64,000 nt of DNA from Viola odorata (taxonomy: Eukaryota; Streptophyta; Magnoliopsida; Malpighiales; Violaceae), in contig OY829546.1 in the NCBI GenBank assembly GCA_963691705.1, forward strand, positions 2,862,001-2,926,000, in the 5' to 3' direction. The translations under genes and the position numbers were made by a program. Every line of letters starts with the position of its first letter. Position 1 is the stretch's first letter. The notes beneath the pieces were generated by a model. It did no database searches. It saw nothing but the letters and a program-made list of their open reading frames with translations, and was not told the DNA's origin. Positions 46,273-57,831 of this stretch are shown here, piece by piece.

Positions 46273-49007
46273 CTTTCCCGGGCTAGATAATAATGAAAGA
46301 ATTCCACACGAAAGGCAAGGATAACAACAAGAAGAATCGATCTGACAGTCAGATTCGCGATAACAGCATGAACATTAAGAGAAATGGTATGAATCAAGCA
46401 TCAGAAGCATAAATCCATGGATTCAACATCAACATTCACAGTCTCTTCAACTTTCTCTCTCTAAATCTCACGCACGGACGGACACTCGCTCTCTCTCAGA
46501 ACGTTGATGAGATTTCCACACGCGCAGCAGACACACACAAAACACTCCCTCTTTCTCCTTTTTTTTCCCCTCAATTCTCTCTGTTAATTTTAATTCATCT
46601 TATTTTATTTTTTCTGGTAAAAATAATATATTATTGTCAAAAAAGAAGAAGGAATAATGAGATTGAAAAGATAACGACGGAGTTGGAGATGCGACGTAGC
46701 TTTTTGTTTTGTAGGCTTTCTTTTTCTTTTCTCGTGGCGGGCTATATGGCGATGTTCTCTGCTTCTCTCTCTCCTCTCTCTTGTTGGAATAAAAATTGTG
46801 TTGAAAAAATGAGCAGTAATAATAAAGAGTGAACATATTAGGAAATATAATAATAAACGAGGGACCAATAATGGGTTTTGGTAGAAATATTGATGGAATG
46901 ATGTTTGCTGGCGTAGATTACAATGATGTTTTCCTATTCTTATGTTTATTTGTTTTCAATCAAACACACCAAAATTTGCTAAATATGATAGAATATATTA
47001 TTTTTGGCTTCTCCTCTCTCTTTTCCTCTAATTCACAAACAAATTAGGAACAAAGAATATATGGAATTACATAGATAGTAATAGGATCCTAAATTAAAAA
47101 AAATTAAAATCTTGGTTAATTTATTTATGAAATTAAATACTATTAATGTCACTAACCCATGTGCCATGCACAAATTAACGAGTGATTAATTGTTTAATGG
47201 CGTGGGATTTAAGGTAGGAGTAGTATTTTATTTTTCTCCTCTCTTTCCATCGTTTCTTGTCTGTTGGGTCTCCTCCACTTAGAGGTTTGAAATAGCTTAT
47301 ACGGAAGAGAAGAAGAAGCTACTAGAATGAATCGTCATACTTATATTTTCTAGGTGGTTAATCCGTAATTTTTACTCTTTTATCTTTAATTATGTTTAAT
47401 GGGAGTATGTGTAAATGAATAATTCCCCTGATTAAGCATGATGTGAGCAATTAATGAATTTAGGTTTGATAGTTAAAAATTCTAATTCCTATCATAATTT
47501 TGGTATGCGAGACGAGAGTCGAAAAAACCTACTAAAAAACGGAGGGAGTAATTATTTAGTGTATGTAATATGCTTTTTTAATAAAAATCAGTAAAGTTTG
47601 GTCGTGTGCATTTGGATTTTAGTTTTAAACTCTTTCTGAAAAGCAAAATATTAAAGCATTCTACCGATTAGTTAAGGATTAACTAAGAGGTTAAGTAAGA
47701 AGCATGTACATTTGAAAAAGCTTACGATGGATTTGGATGTCATGCGTGCCATTTTATCCTGAGAGCACTGATCTCATTGTCTTTGTGTGAGGCTTCCAAG
47801 TGATATCACGGATTAGCTAATGACTATAATTAAGGATTAGGATAGGATAGGATAAATGGTATAGTAATTGAGAAAAAATAAAAAAAGTATTGTTAGAAAA
47901 TATTTTATAAAAAAACCTTTTTTATCCAAAACTCAAATATTTTTAAACTCACTACGTTATAACGATCTTGTTGGCGATTTTCTATCATATCGGTCTAATG
48001 GAAATTATTATTATTTTTTTTTAAAATCAGAATAATTAAACAAATAGTTTTTAATAAGTACGAAAAAAAACCCATTACTCAACAAAGCCCAAAGAGAAAG
48101 CCCTATTACTCCATTAGGCCTATTACCAAGCCCAAAGATAAATAGTGTCTAGTTGTTGGCGTCGGAGGAGGAGAAGAGGGATTGATACGACAGCGGCGCA
48201 GTGGCTCGCGACAGTGAGACGGATGGCGAGGGTGAACAGCAGGCGTGGAGTTGTTGCCCGCCGGCGACCAATGACGGAGCAAAAACTTCTTCTTTTTCCA
48301 GTGGATGCAAAATTAAAAAGCATGTATTATAAATAAATTAAATAAAAAAATTATAAAATTAAAAGAAATCACATTAAATTTATATAAAGTCTTGTAAACT
48401 GGTATGAATTTATTACTACAAGCTAATACTGTTACAATTGCCCGTGATTTATTTTCATATTTTGTAAGTACGGTATAATAACTTCATTTATCGAAATAAT
48501 TAAACAACTCAATCCTTCGTATTTGTTATTTTATTTTTTTTGAAATATTAAGATTTCAATTTACTATTTATTTTATCTTTTTCAAATATATTTTTATCTT
48601 TTCAAATAAAACAGTATAATTGTATCTTGTCTCGTGTATTAAAATTTTACTTAATCCATGATATCCTTTTTTTATTATTATTATTGGTCAATTTAAAAAT
48701 AATTTAATAAAAAGATAAAAAAGAATTAGTGAGAAATATAACCTATCATTTCCACCGTGGATAGGTATGAGATAATCTCTTCCTTCTTTTCACAATTTTT
48801 CGTCAGTGACTGAAATTCAAACTCTATGGCATTACCAAAATGCCCTTTGAGTTCCCTCTCCTTACCCACTGCATACATTTCCCCGCATTCCTAGGGTTTC
48901 AACTTCACTCCCATTTCCTACTCGACCCATGAAACCATAATCTCCAATCATCCAAAACACCTAATTATCATCAAATTTCTCAACAATCCATCATCTTCGT
49001 CATCATC
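46273..49007. other. Intergenic region between PP2A B55 and the unknown-function gene
   Basis: The left part is a pyrimidine-rich promoter/5' UTR region of PP2A B55. A solo Stowaway-like end (ACGGAGGGAGTA) lies near 47,540 with no partner found. GCCCAA-type site II motifs sit near 48,088-48,135, next to an Arg-rich short frame I do not regard as a gene. The right end is the 5' flank of the next gene, with AGGGTTT near 48,892. Confidence 0.5.
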
Positions 49008-52000
49008 ATGAGCCTCACCGCACTAGATTTCACCTCCGATGCTCACCACGTCATGCTTAAAGAATCAGTTCACCGGTTCTTAACCGAACACCGGAACGGC
49101 GTCACTGATTTTTCAAATTTCACCGCAATTTTCTCTCGCTTCCTCCAAAATGTACCCGACCCACCTCTTGAAATGGTCTGGTTCTACTCCGCTTTAACTT
49201 TCCACTCCATGAAATCAACCGCTTCCGACGAGGCTTCGCTGCAACTCTCCATAGCTAAAGAGCTTTTTCAGCTTCTTGTTTCATGCACTTCTTGCACGGA
49301 CAATGCAGCTAAGAAAGTTGCGGTGCTTGCTCCAGCCATTTACGAGCTGTGTAGGTTAGTGTTAGAGAAGAAATGTTCAAGGAAAGATGTGGAAAGCTTG
49401 TTGGAAAAGGTCGTTGCTTACATTAGCTTATGTCGCGGTGAAGATTTTGACAAAAATGGTGAGTGTGAGGTTTTGAGCTCGTGTTTTCCAGATTTGGTGC
49501 ACATTTGGGTCATAGGTAAAGTTGGGGACGATTTGGGATTGTTTTTCCCAGTTGTTAGTGCTAGGGATCGTGAAAGGCTGGTTAGTGAGGGTTGTACAGT
49601 TGGGTCGTTAGCTGGGGTTGTTATGATTGAGTGTTTTCTGCTCAGTCTGTGCTTGAAGTTTGGGTGTGGGATTTCAAGAGCAGAACTCCAGAAAGAGCTG
49701 TGTAGTTCTGCTGTTCAGGTGATTGAGGCCTTCCGTAGCTATCACTTTATTGGTAAGTATTGGTTCTTTTGTTTGAGCTGTTGATTGACTTGTAATGGTA
49801 TGCTTAGCCTATGGCATGCTTAAGCTATTGTTGTTTGTGTGTGGCTCAGATGTTGGAATTTTTGGTTAAATTTGTCTCTGGCTCCAAGTCAAAAATTACT
49901 TCTTGTAATGGGCGTAATCATATTTAAACTTGGTTTTTATAACATATTGTTTTCACGTAATTTGCTCTGGTTAGTAGATAGTGAGTAGGTCAGGTAGGTT
50001 GGTAATCTTGAATCCACCAAGTTTGATGTCATAGTCTTTTGCAATCCTTTTCTTCTTTTACTCTCAATGGTGATGTTTGTGGTTTTTGATTACTTGTTAT
50101 CACTTGGCAGATACCCTTCTCTGGATGTTGTTGGATCCAGTTTTGCCTGCCATCTCTCTTGTGGTCAGTATTTTACCTTTTATCTATCAATCGCAACTAT
50201 ATAGTTTCCCTAGCTACCCCTTCTTCCAGTGAGCTTTATTTATCCCATGTGATAGAATGTGACAGCAATAGACTTAATATGCTAATCTAGTTGCTCCTCA
50301 TGCCATGGCTGTACAGGGAATTTCTTCACTCCCAATGCTTAGTGTCTTTTGCATGGGAAATCATAGAATAGATATACGCAAGGATAGTTCAATCTAATTG
50401 GTGGAGATTGCATGTTGTACAATAACGAAAGATTATGAAGCTAGTTGGTGCCTTTCCTTCCAAGAGGAAGTATGCAATCTGTCAGTGATAAGACATTATG
50501 CATACTACTTTCCTGATATTGGATTTGGGTGTGCCCATTATAAGTAAATTACCATGTGAAGTGAACGCTGAAAGCTTGCATAAGCCTCGAGGTATTGTTC
50601 ATCTTCATTCATGCTTTGGCTGTGCGACAAGTTGTGTGTAGCCACCATTTGAACCGGACTGAAAATAGTAATGTAGTACTTAGCATTGATCTATTTTCAC
50701 TTTATCATGCCAGTCAGGAAGTTATATAGGTGATGCTGTATAGATGGCATGTATAGTGCTGCTTTGCTTTAGACTGTTCTCATAAGAGCTGTTGTTAATT
50801 AGATAGGCCAGCCTGCTTGAACAATTGAAAGTCCCTCCTGCTCTAAACATTATTTAAAGTAGTGAACTACTCACGGCCCTGATTTGAAATTTGTGCTGAT
50901 TGGTGTGATCTATGCTTGACTTTTGTCAGAATTATGAAGATGAGGTCTTGCTACGAGAAATTTTGTATGATGCTGTGACAGTTGTGGGCAGTTCCTTATT
51001 TGGCCCTGGAAAGGATATGCAATTACCTATTGAGCGCTTGAAAGACCTTGCTGTGACATGGCTGTTTGTTGCTGACAGTGCCATACGGTTTGTCAGGTGC
51101 GAAGGAACACGGTTTCAGCTGTGATGTAAGAATCATTTATTAGAGCATTTTATTAGTGCATCTAACATGATCCGTCTTATGATCTTACTGATGACAGGGA
51201 AAATGGTGACCCAATGAAAGGTATTTCCTATCTGCAAGCTTTCTCTGGATCTTGTCTGGCCTCCAAATTGATGCAATGGGTTAAAAATCAGTGTGGCATG
51301 GAGAGTCAAAGAAGCATTCCAAATGTTTCCACTCCTCTAGCTCTTATCAGTGAGTTCTTTTGCCACCTGTTCCCTATTGTTTTGATCCCACTTTTCTGGA
51401 GTTTAGCGCCTGTTGCATTTCTTGTATGGTTATGATTCTCAACAAGCATGTTTATGTCATGGAGTGGCTTCTGTTGTATCATTCTTAAAGTGGAAGATAA
51501 AGTTACTTGATCAGCTTTCCCTCTGGGTCCACTATGGCATCACCTTCTGGACTGAAACGTGTCCCTGTCATTGATAACGGGACGATTTTGGGTAGGAGCT
51601 ACTTATAGAGGACTCATTGCTCACATTAATCTTAAGACACTTTGTGACTTTTCTATTTGACTTTTGCCTAATTTTATCAAGTCTTCTGATTTCCAGAGTG
51701 GCTACTTATTGTTGAAGATCAAGGTGTAAGAGTATTTGATGGCACCATCTCCAAGATGTATGCAAAAACCATTATTTGTAAATCAAGGCTAGAGTGTGAT
51801 TTCTCGATGTCAGACGGCAAAAGTTTAGGTTACAATGATATCTCTCACATTGGTGACAAGTGGAATGGAGAACACAAAGTAGATGGTGACTTAGAGATGG
51901 CTGATTCTATGGATGCTATGTTTTTGCCCGTTCCCAGATTGTTGAAATTCACAGCCACCGATGTTACAAGGAAACGCAAAGACGAAGGAAATGATGAAAG

Positions 52001-52130
52001 AGATAAACCAGTTAAGTTAGTCAAATATGTTAATGGCAATTCAAGGAGGGAGAGGGGTTTTCCATTAGGTGATTACAATGGTTTGAGCTGTGGAAATGAA
52101 GCAGGTAATCCAGTCTCTATGGAGCATTAG
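49008..52130 (+). CDS. Plant protein of unknown function, 516 aa
   Basis: There are five exons: 49008-49752, 50111-50163, 50930-51096, 51198-51349 and 51697-52130. They join into 516 residues. I recognise no catalytic motif, and I do not know the family's function. The N-terminal two-thirds is mostly alpha-helical by composition, with leucine-rich stretches (FLLSLCLKFG, DTLLWMLLDPVLPAISLV) that could be repeats of a helical scaffold and are unlikely to be true membrane spans. The C-terminal quarter is polar. It has a basic stretch (TRKRKDEGNDERDKPVKLVK) that could be a nuclear localisation signal. No signal peptide is evident at MSLTALDFTSDAHH. The exon frame, GT-AG introns and start context support a real gene. 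Confidence 0.8.
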
Positions 52131-54661
52131 GATTGGATTGGGCGATGCCTTGAAGATGCAAAGTAAATTTGGCGTTGCATTTCGAGGGATGGTTGTGCCA
52201 CGTTGGAATGGAAAGAGGAGCTACGCGAGACACTGATCTGACTTGCATCTCATGGGTTGTGCTGTTCAGAAAATTCAACCTGAGGTGATGAAATTTGGGA
52301 AACCGACACTTTTGCGGTCGTAGAATTGCAGATGAATAGATGCTAACTATTAAGACTATATGCGTGCATTTTGTATTCGTTAACAAGAGCTTGACTGGTG
52401 ATCTCACTTCACAAGTTTGTATACGGTTTTTGTATCTTAGATTATTGTAACCATATATTCTCAGAGCTAAGGATGCGTCTCTCGTAATATACATTCGTAT
52501 TTTGTTTTTGCCTCTTCTTTTCCTTTCTGCTTTCAAGATGGGCCATATGGTTCATTTCGTGATAGGGCTGGGCTTTACAAATGATTGGGCCGACATAAAC
52601 GCCAAGCCCAATAAGCTCTCAGCAATATCAAAGATTCAAAATCTCTGGAAGGCAAAGGGAGCGGCAGAAATTCTTGGGGGAAAAAACAAAAGGAAGCAAA
52701 TCTTTGGCGGTCGTAGCCTCGTAGGTTGAAGAACTTCCATTATTAATCATAGACAAGGGAGAAGCCAAAATATCATGCCGACAGGTGACCTAGGTTCGAC
52801 ATTATATGTATTGACTTTCAAGCCACATAAAGCTCTGAGAAATAATGTTTTCTTTTTTCTTTTTTCTTTTTCCTTCCTTTAGGGCAAAAAAAAAGAAAAA
52901 AAAATTTGAGAAATAAAAAAGAAGCATATGTATGACACGAGCAGTAACGGAATTGGTTTAGTATTTACATTAGTATTCTAAGTCTCTAAAGTCTGATGTT
53001 TGATCCTTTAAATAGTAACTATTTTAAAATTTATGAAGTATCGCTTAGATCGATATTTTCGAAAAAGAATGTAGAATATACCACGTTATATATATATATA
53101 TAAAAGGACCATATATATGCTTAGTGTGGTGAGTATTTCATTTCGTAATTCAGCATGTGTGATTTGAACAAACAACATGCTTCATCACGTGTAATGTGCG
53201 TGTAGCAAATGGCAATAGCTCCATGAGGCTATCGATAGCCCGGTAGGTAGGCCCATCGTGCTTTTCAACCTTGCGACCCAACATTTATATTTATTTCCAT
53301 TGTTTAAAACAAAAAAATATCGGCCAATTGTTTCTTTTTCTTTGGTTTACAAGTATACAAATGTGACATTTAAGAGATCCTCAATAATTATTTGTTAGTC
53401 AACAAATTAGCCTCTTCTTTTTAATATTTTCATGCACTGTTAAAGTCGATTTTTATTCGCACAGTAATTACTTACTATTTTTTTTAATGGAATAATTACT
53501 GTTCCTATAGGGAGGGGTCTACTTAAGAATATATGTGTTAAAAAATACACTAATTTCTTCAAAATCTCTTAATTTTCAATGCACATATTATATTAGTGTA
53601 TACTGAAGTTTTCCTATAAGTTTAACTATTGACCTGTTCCGATAAGCTTACGATACGACTAAAATTTAATATTCGTTGATGTCTATTTTAGCAGCGGAAG
53701 CTTTGTAATTTCGGTTTTGGCATGTAGGAGATTTGAAGAAAATTAGGGTTAATTATTATGGTTTACGTTCTCTCTTTTCATCATAGAAGAACTCTCTTGG
53801 TTGTTTTGCACGTGAAGTAAACACCACTTATCGAATCACGTAATTTTTTTTATACATTTATCTATCTGTAATTGATTACAACACTGTATTCATTTTTTCA
53901 TGGCAAAAAATATAACAAAGAAAAGAAAAAAATATATATTTTAACCCAAGAATGACAAAATTGGTCCAATGAAGTGAAAAAAACAACATCATGGCGAACA
54001 AGTTCTACACGAAGAATGTTATTGGAGCCACGCATCTTTAAAAAACTAGGCAAGGCAGGCATAATGGTTCAATCACCAATAGCCCAAAGCAACATTAATG
54101 TCATATATTCAATTAGTCTTTGCTTGCCAAATTGGTAAACATAGAAAAATATTGGGTGACGTACCTACTTGGATAAAAAAAAAAATCCACTTGTGATAGA
54201 AAAAGAAAAGTTAATAGTAGTTTACGGGCTTATAATACATCACATCATGTAAAACAGTAAAAGTGTCCCTCTCACCAACTTTTGTCCCCACCCTTTTTGC
54301 TTACATGGACATGCCATGTAGGCAGTGGTGGAGACTTGTATAGAAGTTTCTGTTTCTCGTGGAAAAATAGCTGGTACCACCCTCTCTCTAGCTTTCGAAC
54401 CCAAAAAAAAAAACAAAAACTCTCTCTAGCTTAATTACCACTTACTTGCCTTTCTGCATAGACACCGACAATATTTTTTGGGTTATTATTGTATACCCCC
54501 AAAATATAAGGGAAAAAAAGTTAATTAGTGAAGGACAATGATAGATAAAAAGAAAAAAATATCAAAATTCCATTTGGATCTTTGATTTTTAGTGTTACAA
54601 AACAAAAACTATTTATACTGTTCATAATCGTATTAGATCGTCTCATAAAATAATAGATAAT

Positions 54662-54978
54662 TTTTAATAAGCACTCTTTCTGTCATATAAAAAATTGAGG
54701 CTTTAACGTATTTGATTTGTTACATATAAAATGTCACATTTATATTTTCAAGAGAAAATTACAATTAATAAAACTTACTTATGCTTATTGACTTGTTTGA
54801 GATATTAATTAATAAAAATAGATATTTATTGGCATAATTTCGGCAATTAATATATTTCTTAACCTTTGTAAAATATTAAAGAGAATGTTAGAGAGTCATT
54901 CTTATATGAGAGAGAAAATAATTATTTTATAAATAATGATCGAAATAACAAGTTTACCGAAAGAATGAGAGTGCGTAA
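54662..54978. mobile_element. Possible degraded MITE
   Basis: GCACTCTTTCTGTCA near 54,664 faces an imperfect inverted partner (ACCGAAAGAATGAGAGTGC) near 54,955-54,975. The interior is AT-rich and non-coding. The ends resemble eroded versions of the common CTCYNTCCGTCC-type termini. It could be chance. Confidence 0.3.
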
Positions 54979-56837
54979 CTACTATTAAAATTTACCGCAT
55001 TATAAATGTATAAGTTCAAATCATTTATACTTTTTAAAAGTTTTTTAGCTGATAAGTAATTAGTACTACTCCTTTAATTAAGTAATAATCCGATCTTTAC
55101 CGACTTTAGGTGCCATTAATTGTCTGAAAATTGAATTGCCTAGCAGTCATTGATAGTCTGTGCACATTTGAGCTGCGCTTTGGCTGTCGGTGCCACTACT
55201 TACGGTCTTAGCCTCTATCCTAACCTTTCTAGTATAGTATTATTGGGTCACTAAATTAGCTGCCCATATAGTAAACTTGATTGGTAATTAATTAATTATA
55301 TTATTATTTTCATTGATTGTCGGTTAGGAAAATATTTCTTAAGAACCTGTTTTTAACAAAAACAATACGAATGAATTGGCATGTAGCTCATTAATTATAC
55401 GTTATAAAAATATTGATAAAATATAAATTCAAATCTGACGAGCTTTTTAAAAAAACAAAAACAGCACCGGCAAAATCCAACAAAAGTGATAGAGGAATCC
55501 TGAATAGTAATGGAAAGTGGGCTATAGATAGAGAGCTCCATGTTATAATTAACATGAGTGTTTGAACGTACACGGAAATAATCCTTCTGGACATAGACAT
55601 CTTTGTGTGTGGGACTGTGAACAAAATTAAGAAACCTACATAATTCTATGGTGTAGGTTAAGGACGTGAAGACGTGTAAAGGAACTTAATTATATGGTAT
55701 AGGTTAAGGACATAGACATCCTTCCTGGTCACTTTTTGTTACCTTCGAAAAAATATCATTTTCGTCATTTCTAATATACCGGGGAGTGTTGAATGTTGAT
55801 TGAGTTAGATAATAAAATCATTAAGAATAATTGACTAAAAATATATCAAAAATAATAATTAATTATTATTTTAATTGTTGTGAAAATAGTTTTGAAGTTA
55901 TTTTTTAAACGAGATGAAGTAATTTATTGGCCATTGGTGATCATTTAAAGTTCACTATTCCAACTTAATTAACTACTTACTCCCACATTAACGAGATTTG
56001 CCTTGCCGTTTTAATGGGTGACGTGTCGATTTCAAGTGATGCATGCATTTATTAGTAATTCCCCCGTAAGCTATCAATATATCGTCAGGGTTATTTTAAA
56101 TGCATAAGGATTGATGATGATTTTCAGGTCTCCCCGCGAAGTAACTTGGTATTGGATTCGAGAAAACCGAGCCATGGGAGAGTTGGTTAACATTGATGAC
56201 ACTGAATATAAGAAACCAGGGAGGAGTAATGCGTCAAAGAAAAGGAAAAAGAAAATGAACAATGCTGTATAATGTATATTGACAAATTACACAAACCTTT
56301 CAGGATTCTACCTATATAGCTCGAATGGACTTAAAAATCAATCTTATTAAGAAAAACCAGAGAAATATCAACATCCAAGAACAATCAAAGAGTTAGAATC
56401 AAGAAATTTAAGATTGGCACAAACTGAAACGGTGACTTTATAACTAATAGCAAATTGATGTCCTAACACAGGTCATTTTTGGTGTGTGTTAAATTGGCAA
56501 TTCTTGATGAAATCTCAATTTTTATTCTTTTAATTGTTTTCTTAGGGGAAAACGTTTTTTACAAAGACATGAAAGCAGCCATAAGAGGGACTTGTGGGTT
56601 ACTGTCTGGTGAATGGTAAGGACAGATACCAACTCAAATCGAAAATGAAATGACATGACCCATTACATTACATGCTGTGGGCTAATGTGAGTAATGCTCC
56701 GCCTTCACCGTTTAAATCTTACCATCATTTTGGTTGAAAAATCTCGACACTCTTGTCCTTTAAATAAGAAGTTTAATTTTTGTATAGAAAAAAAACAAGT
56801 GTTGTGACTGAAAGCACTCCGTAATGAATCAATTTAG

Positions 56838-56930
56838 TGCGAATTGTAGTTCAACTGATTAGCGCATGTCGCTTTTACGACGTAAAATTATGAGTTTGAT
56901 CCATAATATTATAGTAATAATTAATTATAT
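56838..56930 (+). mobile_element. Degenerate tRNA-derived SINE fragment, copy 2
   Basis: The core GTAGTTCAACTGATTAGCGC resembles a tRNA box A (TAGCTCAGTTGGTTAGAGC). It is followed 30 bases on by TATGAGTTTGATCC, a box-B-like stretch (compare GGTTCGAATCC). The tail is TAGTAATAATTAATTATAT. The copy near 370-445 shares the same order of blocks. It is not a functional tRNA. Confidence 0.45.
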
Positions 56931-57797
56931 AAACAATTAAAAAATTATGTAAACACACTAATATTTCAAAATGGTGTCACAATATTAAAAAAAAATAGAT
57001 ATTCTTCTATTCATTTATAAGAGAATGCAATATAAAACCAATGTATTAATGGAGTTACTTACACATGCACTCACAAAAACCAAGGTCAAAAACTACCAAA
57101 TGATTAAAGCAGGAATTTAAAGTCAACTCTCATTGAATGTAAATCTTCTTCTCAGAACCATCATCAATATATTTTTTTCTTACCAAATTGATTAAATATT
57201 TTAACACCGAAAAAAAAAAAAATGGACAAAAACAAGAATGTAAATCTTTGGTTTTCTTTTTTAGATAATAGTAAATGTCCAGCTCGATCTTTGGTAGTTG
57301 CAAGGTATTATCATAACTGGAACAAAAAAGAGCACCAAAAAATATATATAAGGAAAGAAAAGGGAGTCTTTGTTTTTACATGACTTTTAATAATAGAATA
57401 AGTGAAAAAAATAAAATAGAGAGTATTTATTATTCAATGGAATGCAATGGATTTGGAATATCCAATGAAGGGGCAAAATGGTAAAAGAGGCAAAACTGTC
57501 GGTCTGGCTAACCATGGTTTATATATATTATACACAAACCCTAGTCTCTGGTTTGAGTGCGGAGATAGCTCGTGAGTCGCTGCTTTCTTCAGCGTCGGTG
57601 ACTCACTCACGAGTTAACCTTTTTTTCCTTTTTTTCTTTAAAAAAAAAAATATTCAAAAAGAGGAAAGAAATATTATAAAAAAAAGGAAATTTCAGAAAC
57701 AACGAGAGAGAAAGGGGGAGAGGTATTGATATATATACAAGCATGGAGGAAGAGAAGAACCTTAACTCTTCCTCCTCAACTTGAAGAGCGAGAAGCA

Positions 57798-57818
57798 CAG
57801 AGAGAGAGAGAGAGAGAG
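57798..57818 (+). repeat. (GA)n microsatellite in the NDL 5' UTR
   Basis: An uninterrupted AG-dinucleotide run of about 20 bases lies 14-34 bases upstream of the NDL start codon. GA repeats in 5' UTRs of plants are common and can bind BPC/GAGA factors. Confidence 0.8.
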
Positions 57819-57831
57819 GAAGAGGACGACA

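Larger units (their letters stand above)
52131..57800. other. AT-rich intergenic region with TE remnants
   Basis: This is over 5 kb without a supported gene. It contains an isolated site II cluster (52,538-52,620), a TATATATA run near 53,085-53,103, a degraded MITE-like segment (54,660-54,975) and a SINE-like copy (56,838-56,930). The right end is the promoter of the NDL gene, with TATATATATTATA near 57,522. Confidence 0.55.

Noticed and set aside
47540..47560. ACGGAGGGAGTA as a second Stowaway MITE
   Set aside because: Only one terminus was found; no inverted partner within several hundred bases.
48123..48336. Arg-rich short frames near 48.2 kb on both strands
   Set aside because: Short, low complexity, no introns or homology. 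GCCCAA motifs nearby may be a relic promoter, but a gene cannot be supported.
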